Positions 8,155 through 16,735 of a DNA stretch of 64,000 nt are shown in pieces. The DNA lies in assembly GCA_963819175.1 (NCBI GenBank), contig CAWFVJ010000018.1:186001-250000 (forward strand), written 5' to 3'. How positions within the stretch are numbered: position 1 is the stretch's first letter; every line of letters starts with the position of its first letter. Under the pieces are notes generated by a model. That model was not told the DNA's origin. It saw only the letters and a list, made by a program, of their open reading frames with translations, and searched no databases. A program made the translations under genes and the position numbers. This DNA comes from CAWBRT01 sp963819175 (GTDB lineage Bacteria; Acidobacteriota; Terriglobia; Terriglobales; Acidobacteriaceae).

Positions 8155-10095
8155 ATGATTCAGTTGTCCGGGGCCGGCAAACGCTTTGGCCCGAAAGTCC
8201 TGTTCGAAAACCTCGATTGGCTGATTACTCCGCAGGACCGCGTGGGTTTGGTCGGCGCGAATGGCAGCGGCAAGTCGACGCTGCTGAAGGTGCTCGCCGG
8301 GCCGGAGTCGCTCGACTATGGTTCGATCACGCGCGCCCGGGGGATTACCGCCGGGTACCTTCCGCAGGATGGGTTGCAACTGGCTGGACGGTCGGTCTTC
8401 GACGAGTGTCTGTCGGTCTTCGACGAGCTGCACGAGATGCACCGCGAGATGGAGGAGCTGGCGCGGCGCATGGGCGATCCTGACCTGGACGGCGCGGAGT
8501 ACGCGCAGATCGGCGAGCGCTTCCAGAGCCTGGAGGGCACCATCCGCGCCCGCGAGGGATATGCGATCGAGGCCCAGGTGGGTACGGTGCTTGCGGGGTT
8601 GGGTTTCCGCAAAGAGGACTGGCCGCGCAGGACGGAAGAGTTCTCCGGCGGCTGGCAGATGCGGATTGCGCTGGCGAAATTGCTTCTGGAAAAACCGAAC
8701 CTGCTGCTGCTGGACGAGCCGACGAACCATCTGGACCTGGAGACGCGCAACTGGCTGGAAGATTATCTGCGGAATTATCCGTACGCTTACGTCCTGATCT
8801 CGCATGACCGCTATTTTTTGGACGTTACGGTCAACAAGACGCTTGAGATATGGAATCGCGGGGTTCACTTCTATAGCGGCAACTACGAGAAATATCTGCG
8901 GGAGAAACAGCAACGCAGGGATTCACTGGAATCCGCCTACCGCAACCAGCGCGAGCGCATAGAGCAACTGGAAACTTTCATCACGCGCTTCCGCTACCAG
9001 GCGACCAAAGCCAAGCAGGTGCAGAGCCGCATCAAGGAACTTGAGCGCATGGAGCGCATTGAGGTTCCACAGGAAGAAAGGACCATTCACTTCACGTTTC
9101 CGCAGCCCAAGCCAAGCGGGCGCGTGGTGGCCGAGTTCAAAGAGGTGGCGAAGCGCTATGGCGAGAAAGAAGTGTTCGCAAGCGTATCGTTCATCGTCGA
9201 GCGCGGCGACCGCATCGCACTGGTCGGAGTGAATGGGGCAGGGAAGTCGACGCTGATCAAACTGCTGGCCGACCTGGAGCCGCTGAGCGCCGGCGAATAT
9301 CATGCCGGGCACAACGTCGAGATCGACTACTTCGCGCAGGATCAGTACAAGGAACTGAATCCGGAGGCGCGCATGATCGACGACCTCGGACGTGTTGCGC
9401 CGCACAAGACTCAGCCCGAGCTGCGCACTTTGCTGGGGAGCTTTCTGTTTTCAGCGGATGAGGTGTTCAAGCAGATTGGAGTGCTTTCCGGCGGAGAGCG
9501 CAACCGCTATGCGCTGGCACGCATGCTGCTGCAACCCTCGAATTTTCTGCTGCTCGATGAGCCGACCAACCACCTGGACCTGCGCGCCAAGGACGTGCTG
9601 CTGGAGGCACTGGAAAAATTTACGGGGACAGTGGTCTTCGTCTCGCACGACCGCTACTTCATCGACAATCTGGCGACACGGGTCTTTGAAGTGGCCGATG
9701 GCGCAGTGCAGGTTTTCCCAGGCAACTACGAAGACTACCTGTGGCGCAAACAGCAGCCAACGAATGCGGTGGCGATGAGCGACGGGCTGGCGAAGAGCGC
9801 CGCGGCAGATGCGAACGGGGAGACAAATCAGGCCGGGAGCGACTCCAAGCCGGAGCCTAAGAAACGCGTGAACCCGATCAAGTTGCGCCAGATGGCGGAA
9901 CGCTGCGAGGAACTGGAAGAGGCGATCGCGCGGGTCGAAGGCGAAATCGCCGATGCCGAACAGGCTTTGACAGTGTTTGTCAGCGCGGAAGAGACGCAAC
10001 GCACGGTCGAACTGCTGGCCGGCAAGCGCGCCGAGTTGGAGGCGCTGGTGGCAGAGTGGTCCGAGGTCTCACATCTCATCGAAGAGAATGAGTAG
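8155..10095 (+). CDS. ABC-F family ATPase (Uup/EttA-like, ribosome-associated)
   Basis: 646 residues with two tandem ATPase domains and no membrane segment. First domain: Walker A GANGSGKST, signature FSGGWQMRIALAK, Walker B LLLLDEPTNHLD. Second domain: GVNGAGKST, LSGGERNRYALAR, LLLLDEPTNHLD. A charged linker of about 80 residues (the P-site tRNA interaction motif position) separates them. The C-terminus from about residue 560 is a Lys/Glu-rich coiled coil of the Uup type. ABC-F proteins act on the ribosomal E site or on branched DNA rather than in transport. Start at ATG 8155. The gene appears monocistronic. Confidence 0.93.
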   Translation: MIQLSGAGKRFGPKVLFENLDWLITPQDRVGLVGANGSGKSTLLKVLAGPESLDYGSITRARGITAGYLPQDGLQLAGRSVFDECLSVFDELHEMHREMEELARRMGDPDLDGAEYAQIGERFQSLEGTIRAREGYAIEAQVGTVLAGLGFRKEDWPRRTEEFSGGWQMRIALAKLLLEKPNLLLLDEPTNHLDLETRNWLEDYLRNYPYAYVLISHDRYFLDVTVNKTLEIWNRGVHFYSGNYEKYLREKQQRRDSLESAYRNQRERIEQLETFITRFRYQATKAKQVQSRIKELERMERIEVPQEERTIHFTFPQPKPSGRVVAEFKEVAKRYGEKEVFASVSFIVERGDRIALVGVNGAGKSTLIKLLADLEPLSAGEYHAGHNVEIDYFAQDQYKELNPEARMIDDLGRVAPHKTQPELRTLLGSFLFSADEVFKQIGVLSGGERNRYALARMLLQPSNFLLLDEPTNHLDLRAKDVLLEALEKFTGTVVFVSHDRYFIDNLATRVFEVADGAVQVFPGNYEDYLWRKQQPTNAVAMSDGLAKSAAADANGETNQAGSDSKPEPKKRVNPIKLRQMAERCEELEEAIARVEGEIADAEQALTVFVSAEETQRTVELLAGKRAELEALVAEWSEVSHLIEENE

Positions 10096-10100
10096 ACAGG

Positions 10101-10343
10101 ATGCGCCACCGGTGTGTGAGTGGCGCAGCAGGAGCGCAGTTATTGATCGGCGTCAACTATTTGTTTCCTTGGACGACAGTCGTTTCTCCCTGCCGGGAAC
10201 TTCGATTGTCGCTGATCAGTTATGCACGGGCGCAGCAGATCCTCGATCTCGAACACTTCTTGAAGGTACTCGAACGGAAGCCCGGCGCGTTGCGCGGATC
10301 GAAGCCGCTGGCACAGCGACTGCCGGGAAGCATCGGAGCGTAA
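10101..10343 (+). pseudogene. Remnant of IS21-type transposase (IstA C-terminal fragment)
   Basis: An 80-codon stretch containing LEHFLKVLERKPGALRGSKP. This resembles the conserved IstA segment H-Y-L-x-V-L-x-[RK]-K-P-G-A-L found after the DDE domain. Nothing of the catalytic core, the IstB gene or terminal repeats is visible, so this is at most a fossil. Identification rests on one motif. Confidence 0.45.
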
Positions 10344-10384
10344 GACGCTTCTACAATCTGTTATTCCGATTAGTTTAAAAAAGA

Positions 10385-10807
10385 TTACTTGGCCGGAAGG
10401 AATTCGATTTTCATAGTACCGGTAGGGACGCTCTTAAAGTCGAAATCGGCAGTCACCAGAATAGCATTCTCTCGCACCGCCAGTGATCCAGCAAAGGCGT
10501 CGGCATACGGAACCCTAAAATCATACTTGAATATTGCCGCGCGCTCGGCGTGTTCCTTATCGGCCGCCACGATCGTGATCGGGAGAGCAGCGAGGTTCGC
10601 AGTCAGGGCACCGGCCTTTATAATGGACGACGGTAAAGCTCCAGACCGCTTGTAGAGGGCCCCGGCAAGTTCTCCCCAGTTCACCGCGCTGAGCAGTAGC
10701 TCGATATTGCCCTTGGCGGCCTGCATCAACAGATCGCGGACCCGTTCAAAGCCGACTTCTTTGTCGGTGAACCGAAGAATGGCGCTGGCGTCTAAGACGT
10801 AGGTCAT
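10385..10807 (-). CDS. vapC: PIN-domain ribonuclease toxin, VapC-like
   Basis: 140 residues. It opens with the PIN motif MTYVLDASAILRF (first catalytic Asp). A central acidic position lies in NWGELAG and the C-terminal Asp pair in YADAFAGSLA and LVTADFDF. PIN toxins cleave RNA in a metal-dependent way and are held inactive by the partner antitoxin. The start codon overlaps the stop of the AbrB-type gene by 4 nt (ATGA), the usual coupling of antitoxin-toxin operons. The gene appears intact. Confidence 0.88.
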   Translation of the reverse strand: MTYVLDASAILRFTDKEVGFERVRDLLMQAAKGNIELLLSAVNWGELAGALYKRSGALPSSIIKAGALTANLAALPITIVAADKEHAERAAIFKYDFRVPYADAFAGSLAVRENAILVTADFDFKSVPTGTMKIEFLPAK

Positions 10808-11031
10808 CGTTCTTTGTCGTCCCGGTGCGCCTGCTCGCGAAACTTACCCAAGCCTTGCGTCGAGCCACAGAGGCTATCGATGAACTCCGGAGTAATCGGC
10901 CGCAGAACGAGTGTTTGGCCTTCCCGCTGAATCGCCAGCTTAGTACCGATCGACAGTTTTAGTTCTTCACGCAGTTCGGCGGGAATGATGACCTGACCTT
11001 TGGTGCTCAATGTCGTGTATTCGGTCTTCAT
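10804..11031 (-). CDS. vapB: AbrB/SpoVT-fold antitoxin, VapB-like
   Basis: 75 residues from ATG 11031, chosen because the swapped-hairpin DNA-binding motif YTTLSTKGQVIIPAELRE follows directly; the twelve extra upstream residues from 11067 do not fit the family. The N-terminal half binds DNA and represses the operon; the C-terminal tail should bind the PIN toxin encoded immediately downstream with a 4-nt overlap. A TA-rich stretch at 11032-11100 is the likely promoter. Confidence 0.85.
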   Translation of the reverse strand: MKTEYTTLSTKGQVIIPAELREELKLSIGTKLAIQREGQTLVLRPITPEFIDSLCGSTQGLGKFREQAHRDDKER

Positions 11032-11100
11032 CGGGAAATTATAAACGATTGGTAAGTCGTAAGTCAATAATGGCTTACTAATTAAAGGGTCGTCTTATTT

Positions 11101-11517
11101 ATTTTATAGAACTGCTGAGTATCCAGGGGGGGAAATGATGTCCGGAGCGGAGGACTGCACTCTTCGTTCGTGGGTGTATTGATCTCGCCAGGGCGCCCGG
11201 CATGGGCGAGAGAAGCTGCTGCTCACGGAGCTCGTTCCTGTCGTGAAATTCCCCGACGACTTATAGAGAAGCGTGCTGACGCTTAACGACTGAGGCTACG
11301 CAATCAGCAAACAATCACGGATTACGATGGAGCTTAATGGGGGCAGACCCGTAAAGGGGTAGAGGATCATCGGTTTGCCAACGCCGCAATTGCGCCCAGC
11401 CATTCGTCCGCGGTCACAAGCGTCAATCCAGATCCTGCCCTTGGCATTCAGCAGCAGCGCCTTCCAGGTGCTCACCGGCGAGGAAGGAGCAGTTGCTGGT
11501 CGTTCTCAGGCTGCATC
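11101..11517. other. Gap without a confident gene; possible decayed toxin-antitoxin remnants
   Basis: About 420 bp between two toxin-antitoxin operons. On the minus strand a frame around 11370-11480 reads SPVSTWKALLLNAKGRI and, one frame over, LVTADEWLGAIAALANR, faintly like the middle and end of a PIN toxin. The match is weak and needs frame changes, so I do not call a gene. Confidence 0.3.
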
Positions 11518-11799
11518 CTAGGCGAGTTTGAGCCGCGCTAGCTTCATCCGGTCGGTGCGAACATGGGCAAGCTCATACTGCGCCTGTTGCACAAGCCAGC
11601 TTTCGGCGCTACCGCCAAACACCTTGGACAACCTAACGGCCATTTCGGGAGATATGCCGCGCTTCTCATTCACCAGTTCTGATAACGTCGTGCGCGTCAC
11701 TCCGAGGGCGGCGGCGGCGGCGGTGATGCTCAAGCCCAGAGGCTCAATACACTCGCGCAACACAAAACCTCCGGGGTGAGGGGGATTCTTCATCGGCAT
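11518..11799 (-). CDS. higA: HigA-type XRE-family antitoxin
   Basis: 93 residues. The N-terminal HPGGFVLRECIEPLGLSITAAA leads into a helix-turn-helix (AAALGVTRTTLSELVNEKRGIS) and the HigA-typical MAVRLSKVFGGSAESWL. It binds and neutralises the HigB nuclease and represses the operon. It lies 14 nt downstream of higB, so the toxin gene comes first, the characteristic higBA order. An alternative start is the ATG two codons in (11793). Confidence 0.92.
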   Translation of the reverse strand: MPMKNPPHPGGFVLRECIEPLGLSITAAAAALGVTRTTLSELVNEKRGISPEMAVRLSKVFGGSAESWLVQQAQYELAHVRTDRMKLARLKLA

Positions 11800-11813
11800 G
11801 GCTCAGCCTTCTT

Positions 11814-12092
11814 TCAGTGGTAATCCACGTAATCAACATCAAAGGCGTCGGGATCGACAAAGCGGAAAATCACCCGCCAGTTTGCACGAACCGTTACTGC
11901 CCAGAAACCTTCGAACTCGCCTTTGAGCGTATGTAACCGGAAGCCGGGCATATCCATATCGGACATGGTGCGGGCCGCGTCGAGCCTCACGAGAATATCG
12001 CGAATCTTAACAACGTGTTCGGCAATAACGCCGCGCGGGTCGTCGCCTTCATAAAGGCGTTTCAGTCCCTTGTGGCGTATTGACCGGATCAT
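11814..12092 (-). CDS. higB: HigB/RelE-superfamily toxin
   Basis: 92 residues starting MIRSIRHKGLKRLYEGDD and ending with a beta-rich segment containing FWAVTVRANWRVIFRFVD. Both are hallmarks of the HigB branch of RelE-fold mRNA interferases (basic N-terminal helix, Arg-rich sheet). It is the first gene of a two-gene operon with higA. A palindromic sequence lies within 30 nt upstream of its start codon. Confidence 0.92.
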   Translation of the reverse strand: MIRSIRHKGLKRLYEGDDPRGVIAEHVVKIRDILVRLDAARTMSDMDMPGFRLHTLKGEFEGFWAVTVRANWRVIFRFVDPDAFDVDYVDYH

Positions 12093-12097
12093 TTCTA

Positions 12098-12120
12098 ACC
12101 GTAACGCGTTACGTAACGCG
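12098..12120. promoter_or_regulatory. Candidate higBA operator
   Basis: Two overlapping perfect palindromes, CGTAACGCGTTACG at 12100-12113 and CGTTACGTAACG at 12107-12118, begin 8 nt upstream of the higB ATG. Their position over the expected ribosome-binding or promoter zone fits autoregulation by the XRE protein HigA. Function is inferred. Confidence 0.65.
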
Positions 12121-12242
12121 AGTCAAGCACCATCGATCAAACCACACCCGCGTTCGCATGCTCATGGGAGTTCGATCCGCATTTGGCACGCAAAGAAAGC
12201 GTGTGAATACTTTACGTGTATACATTTTGGAGGGATGGTTAC

Positions 12243-12473
12243 ATGGGTACCGCACGGATTTTCCGATCCGTGAACAGCCAGGCCGTCCGGCTACCGAAGC
12301 AATGTCGACTGAAGAGCAAGGAAGTTGAGATTTTCGCCGAGGAGATGAAATCATCCTGCGGGAGAAGGTCGGAACCATGGTTCGAGCATTCGATCTGCTG
12401 GCTTGTTTGCTCGACGATCTTGAAATCGTTTGGGCGCGAGAAGGATCGACCGCAGAAACGCAAAGGACTGTAA
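12243..12473 (+). pseudogene. vapB: VapB-like antitoxin gene with compensating frameshifts
   Basis: It opens MGTARIFRSVNSQAVRLPKQ and ends DRPQKRKGL-stop, both good VapB (AbrB-fold) sequence in one frame. The middle third only makes sense one frame over (GDEIILREKVGTMVRAFDLL), so two opposite indels, near 12340 and near 12425, scramble about 30 residues. The DNA-binding half is intact; the toxin-binding region is not. The stop codon TAA overlaps the start of the vapC fragment. Family calls are strong; whether the lesions are real or sequence errors cannot be told. Confidence 0.75.
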
Positions 12474-12590
12474 TGGGGCCTCGCTATCTGTTGGACACAA
12501 ACATCTGAATTTACATCCGGCAGAAGAGACCGGAGCAGGGTTTGCGCCGATTCCGGAAGCTGGGTTCGGGAGAATGCAACGCGCGTGACC
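12473..12590 (+). pseudogene. vapC: Truncated vapC (PIN toxin) fragment with internal TGA
   Basis: It starts MGPRYLLDTNI and is stopped by TGA at 12506-12508, where the duplicate at 43953 has TGT (Cys). Beyond the stop the frame continues as YIRQKRPEQ and then the homology ends near 12590, where sequence shared with the HNH-containing element begins. Only the first catalytic Asp of the PIN fold remains, so no active toxin can be made. Confidence 0.8.
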
Positions 12591-12608
12591 TGTAGGGATG
12601 CTGTCACG

Positions 12609-12824
12609 CTAATTCCCGGGATCGATGTGAACTGCTCGATGGCAAGTCATACACAGCGTAATCAGATTCTCCTCTGCATCTGCGCCGAGTTGCGCCCGTG
12701 ACCGGATATGATGGACCTGCAAATCGGTGCGGCTCCCGCAGACTTGGCACCGCCAGTCATCACGCTTCACGACCCGGCGATGCAAGTCCTGGTACTCGGT
12801 GCAGTCGAGTCGACGGTGCTTCAT
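12609..12824 (-). CDS. Small HNH endonuclease
   Basis: 71 residues. Zinc-binding pair CQVC near the N-terminus, then LQVHHIRSRAQLGADAEENL and CMTCHRAVH near the C-terminus, so the complete HNH/zinc fold is present. Such tiny HNH proteins are found in phages and mobile elements as nicking or homing nucleases. Its duplicate at 44089-44304 sits at the end of a recombination-gene operon, which is presumably its native context; here the upstream genes have been replaced by an IS1380 transposase. Confidence 0.85.
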   Translation of the reverse strand: MKHRRLDCTEYQDLHRRVVKRDDWRCQVCGSRTDLQVHHIRSRAQLGADAEENLITLCMTCHRAVHIDPGN

Positions 12825-14073
12825 GCCGCAGCAAGTCGCTGCAGGAAGATGGCCTGTTGGGCATTCCCGTGGCCCGCAGCCGCAACTCTTGCATCAGCAC
12901 GTAAGCGGCGGCAGTCAGCAGTACGCGAAACTGGTTGGCCCAGAAGTCGCTACAACTGGTGCGATCGATCTGCAAGTCGTGTAATTCCTTGATTCGATTC
13001 TCGATTTCGCCGCGTTGGCAATAGACCTTCTCGTAAAGGAACTGTGGGCTCTGTTTCATGTTGGTGATGACGAAGCGCGGGTTATCTTTCTGCTTCTTAC
13101 CCTCGGCCCGCACCACCTCGGCCTTGATGATCATACGGCGTTGCCGAGGCCACGTTCGGGCCGCATAGTTAGCTTCTCCATAGATGTGCTCGGTCTGGCC
13201 GGTCTGACGGGAGAGCTTGCGGGCTTGGCGCATGGCTGGCTTCGCCTTGCGCTTCAACACCGCATTCTTGGCCATCGCCACGAGGTACTCAAGGTTGGGC
13301 TCAGCATCGAGCAAAGCCAGCACAGCGGGATGCGCAAAACCACCATCGAGGCGAACCCGAATGTTTACGCCGGGAAGGAAGTGGCGGATCAGAAGAATCA
13401 GTCGGCGCAGAATCCCCACCGCGCCCACCGTCGCCGTCACGTTGCCGGGGCGCAGCACAGCAACACACAGATACTGCTCGGCTTCATCATTGAAGCTAAC
13501 AAAGCCCATGACCGGCAGGTAGCACCAACTGTCGTAATGACCGTTGAAAAACGACAGCTGCTGCGCCCCGTGCGTGGGATCGTCGGTCGGATCCAGATCG
13601 ATGGTGACGCGATGGGCACGACCCCGCAACCGTTCCGCATGGCGCTGGATCACGCTGGCGGCCAAGGTCTCGCCCAGACGATAGAGTTGCTTCGGGCCGA
13701 CGGCGTTCTCAAAGCGCGATAGTGTCGGCTGCGAAGCCAGATCGCGGCCCGCGACCGGATCGCGGTCGAGCAACATCTTGTGAATGGGATCTGCGGCCAG
13801 ACGGGCCGAGTCGTTGGCGTCCGGATAACCGCAGGCAATCGAGAACACGCGCTGCGCCAGCAACTCGCGCAAGCTATGATCGACCTTACCCACTTGCCGT
13901 TCGTCGCGCAGACCTCCCGCCAGAGCTTCGATCAATCGGTAGCGGCGGTCAGCAGCCTTCAGCAGGACGGCGCCGCCATCGGAACTGCCATTCTGTTGAT
14001 CAAACTGTAGGACCGCGGGCTTGGTGAAAATCTCGGGGAACAACAGACACTGTGTCGTGCTATCGTCGAACAT
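12760..14073 (-). CDS. IS1380-family transposase with a foreign C-terminal tail
   Basis: 437 codons. DDE/RNase-H transposase features of IS1380: FDQQNGSSDGGAVLL, a DLDPTDDPTHGAQQL block (catalytic Asp region), VRLDGGFAH, and YCQRGEIENRIKELHDLQIDRTS carrying the conserved Glu. The last roughly 35 codons (after RLRATG, near 12865) are read from the duplicated HNH segment on the minus strand, so the natural C-terminus and one IS end have been lost by deletion or recombination. It probably retains the catalytic core but may be inactive for lack of a terminal repeat. Confidence 0.88.
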   Translation of the reverse strand: MFDDSTTQCLLFPEIFTKPAVLQFDQQNGSSDGGAVLLKAADRRYRLIEALAGGLRDERQVGKVDHSLRELLAQRVFSIACGYPDANDSARLAADPIHKMLLDRDPVAGRDLASQPTLSRFENAVGPKQLYRLGETLAASVIQRHAERLRGRAHRVTIDLDPTDDPTHGAQQLSFFNGHYDSWCYLPVMGFVSFNDEAEQYLCVAVLRPGNVTATVGAVGILRRLILLIRHFLPGVNIRVRLDGGFAHPAVLALLDAEPNLEYLVAMAKNAVLKRKAKPAMRQARKLSRQTGQTEHIYGEANYAARTWPRQRRMIIKAEVVRAEGKKQKDNPRFVITNMKQSPQFLYEKVYCQRGEIENRIKELHDLQIDRTSCSDFWANQFRVLLTAAAYVLMQELRLRATGMPNRPSSCSDLLRHEAPSTRLHRVPGLASPGREA

Positions 14074-14212
14074 GCGGGAGCCTCTCTTCCTGCTTCAAAC
14101 ACTGTCTGGACAACATGTTTGTAGCAGAAGTGAGCTTCCGCGTCTTCATTTTCACGAATTATTCAGGTTAGGGCTGCAGACGTTGCCGTCCACAGCCCTG
14201 GAGCAATGGTTG

Positions 14213-15692
14213 TTAGTGTTTCATTTGCCAGAACGGGAATAGGTTGGTCGGTACGGGAGGCCAAACCATGTTCCGGGCCCGCTGGATGGCGGCCTGCACG
14301 TCCTCTTGCAACATGAAGCCCTGTTTCTCCAGATCCGCCGCCTCCGCTGCAACCTTGGCGACATAGGCATCCTGGCTGGGGTATCGTGCTTCGATCGAAG
14401 GTCGCGGATCGTTCTTGGCTTTCCGTTCCGCCTCGGTCAGCGGGAATGGCCAGAAGGACACGTCAAATGGCACCAGGAAGTTTGTGGCCCCGCAGGTGTC
14501 GCAGCGGGGATTCCACCCCTGGTAGGTACCGAGCGGCGCCCTCAGCTCGAGCGGACGAATGCCGCCGATCCCGTTTCCATCGGCGTCAAAGTACGGCACA
14601 CGCGTTTCGTAAGGAGGTCCAAAGTACGCCGGAGGCACGTTGTCCTGCAGTCCGACGTAGGCGATCGGAACCTTCTCCGATGTCAGTGGCGTGGGCATGA
14701 AGAAGCGGGGCCCATAGTCTGCCCGCGGAGGCTTCAGGTTCGAATTCACCTTGCGCAGCGCGGGGAACACGAGCGGCTTGCCCGTCGTGGAGTCTGTGAA
14801 ATCGTATTCCGGAATCGCCGAGAAGAAGTGTGCCTGGTGGTAATCCACCGTCGTTAATTCGCCTTTGCTCAGCAATGGCACCCTGTTCGGTGGTGGTTGG
14901 ATCCCCTGACTCACCCAACGATCCAAAGCGACCAGCAGCGCCCGTTGGATCGGCTGGTAATAGACGTACCCATCGGAGTGCCGGTCGAAGATGTTGTTCC
15001 GGGTGCTGGTCGCGGTGGGCGGGCCGTGCTGGGAGCCATTGATCAGGTAGAAGCGCACCCAGTCGTGCGTCAGGTCCAGGGCATCATGCTCTCCGGAGAC
15101 ATCGGTATGGGGCAAAGAGGCTGCTCGCGTCCAGTACTCGGTCTCGTGGTTATCCAGCATGATCTTTGGGATCTTGTGCAGCCGCTTGGCCACAGCCAGG
15201 ACATCGCCGCGCTTCCCGTTTCCCTTGAGATAAGGATCGACCTGATATTTGCCCGGCTTTGTGAAGTTGAAGGGGAAATGATCCGCTACCATGTAGTTCC
15301 CCTCGATGTGCTTGGGGTGGTGTGTGGTCTGCGCCCAGCGATAGTTGAACGCCCCCTTCCCGCCGCCGGGCACCATCGGCCGGGCCCCTTCGAAAACCAT
15401 GCGGCTCTTCTCATCTACATGGAAGCCCTGATAGATCATGTGGTTGATGACTCGCCCTGACTGCGATTCGCCCCAAACGTAGGCAAACTGAGGATCAGGT
15501 TTCATCTTGTTGTTGCTTTGCCGCACCGCCAGTGGGTTAGGGTTCCCATCATCATCCTGGGTTTCGAAATGGAAGAACGAGATCGCATCGCGGATTGCGG
15601 CGAGGCCGAGCCCAACGACGCGCGGGTTCTTCGCGTTATATGTCACTTCGTAGATCATGCCCTTGATAAATCCGGGGGTCTGGAGCTGAGGT
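14213..15692 (-). pseudogene. Alpha/beta-hydrolase-domain protein, C-terminal part (split by ISAs1)
   Basis: About 490 codons continuing the frame of 16736-17741. Motifs: GESQSGR is the nucleophile elbow (G-x-S-x-G), preceded by FIKGMIYEVTYNAKNPRVVGLGL. MLDNHETEYWTRAASLPHTD and FYLINGSQHG supply likely acidic and His regions. This is the large secreted hydrolase family annotated as alpha/beta hydrolase domain-containing protein; substrate unknown. The fragment has no start of its own; an internal ATG at 15658 could be used but lacks the signal peptide. In-frame coding can be followed to about 15692, where IS sequence begins. Confidence 0.85.
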
Positions 15693-16735
15693 GGGGAGTG
15701 AGATCAGGGGATGGAGAGTCCCCTGAAGTACTTTGCCGGATTGACCGATCCCCGAGTTGAGCGGACGAAGAGCATCTGCTCGAAGAATTCTGTTTATGAC
15801 CATTGCGGCGGTTTCAAGCGGTGCCGCAGTTGGAACGATATCGCCGACTACGGCGAGTCCAAGCGGGATTGGCTGGGTGGATTTCTGACCCTGCCGGGTG
15901 GCTCCCGTCGCCGACACCTTCAACCGCGTTTTTCAGCGCTGGACCCGCTGGAGTTGGAGAACTGCTTTCTAGGCTGGCTGAGGCTGTGGCCAAGTTGAGC
16001 GCGGGCGAAGTGGTCAGCATCGACGGCAAGGCGATCGCGGCTCGCGCCAGGCGGTCGGCAAGGCCTCGTGCATATGGTCAGCGCTTGGGCCAGCGAGGTA
16101 ATCTGGTGCTCGGCGAACGCAGGTGGACAGCAAGAGCAACGAGATCACGGCGATTCCGAAGCTGCTGGAGGTGCTGGACTTGCAGGGCTGCGTGATGAGC
16201 ATCGACGCCATCGGCTGCCAGAAGAAGATCGCCAACCAAATTGTCAGTAAGCAGGCCAACTACATTCTGGCGGTCAAGGAGAACCAAGGCGAACTGCTGG
16301 AAAACGTGCGCGACTCGTTTCAACTGTTGCCCGGCAAGTCGGTGTCGCAGGAAGTCGATTGCGGTCACGGACGGGTGGAGCAGCGCCTCTGCTCGGTGAT
16401 CGCCGACTTATCGATGGTAGAGAGGGCGGCCCAATGACCTCCCTGCGGAGCTTGGTGCGGGTCCAGGCGGAGCGCACGCAGTCCACCGGCGCCATCGAGC
16501 GCGAAACCCGCTACTACATCAGCAGTCGGCACCGCAGGCGGCACAAATCAATCGTGCTATCCGCCAGCACTGGCATATTGAAAACAAACTGCATTGGGTC
16601 CTGGACGTGGGATTCACGAAGATCAGAGCCGCAAACGAGCAGTCATGCAGCCAGAACTCTCTGATCAACCGCATCGCTCGAACGCTCGAAAGATAAAATA
16701 GCAAGCGGTATAGGAAAGTAAGGGATGATAAAAAA
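15693..16735 (+). mobile_element. Decayed ISAs1-family insertion sequence
   Basis: A degraded transposase can be pieced together in several frames: YFAGLTDPRVERTK at 15725, NDIADYGESKRDWLGGFLTLP near 15840, VVSIDGKA near 16012, then the longest clean block at 16123-16437 with SNEITAIPKLLEVLDLQGC and SIDAIGCQKKIANQIV, typical of ISAs1/H-repeat DDE transposases. At least three frame changes and an early stop at 16435 make it inactive. The insertion splits the minus-strand hydrolase gene. Exact ends and target duplication are not clear. Confidence 0.82.

Larger units (their letters stand above)
12469..12865. repeat. Duplicated segment, copy 1 (vapC fragment plus HNH gene)
   Basis: About 395 bp nearly identical to 43949-44345. 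The copy begins at GGACTGTAATGGGG and ends at GGCCTGTTGGGCATT. Beyond it the two loci diverge completely: here into an IS1380 transposase, there into the recombination cassette. Confidence 0.9.

Noticed and set aside
12506..12508. TGA in vapC as a second selenocysteine codon
   Set aside because: The Cys is not a redox or catalytic residue in PIN toxins, the gene is truncated, and the duplicate has TGT; a nonsense mutation is the simple reading.
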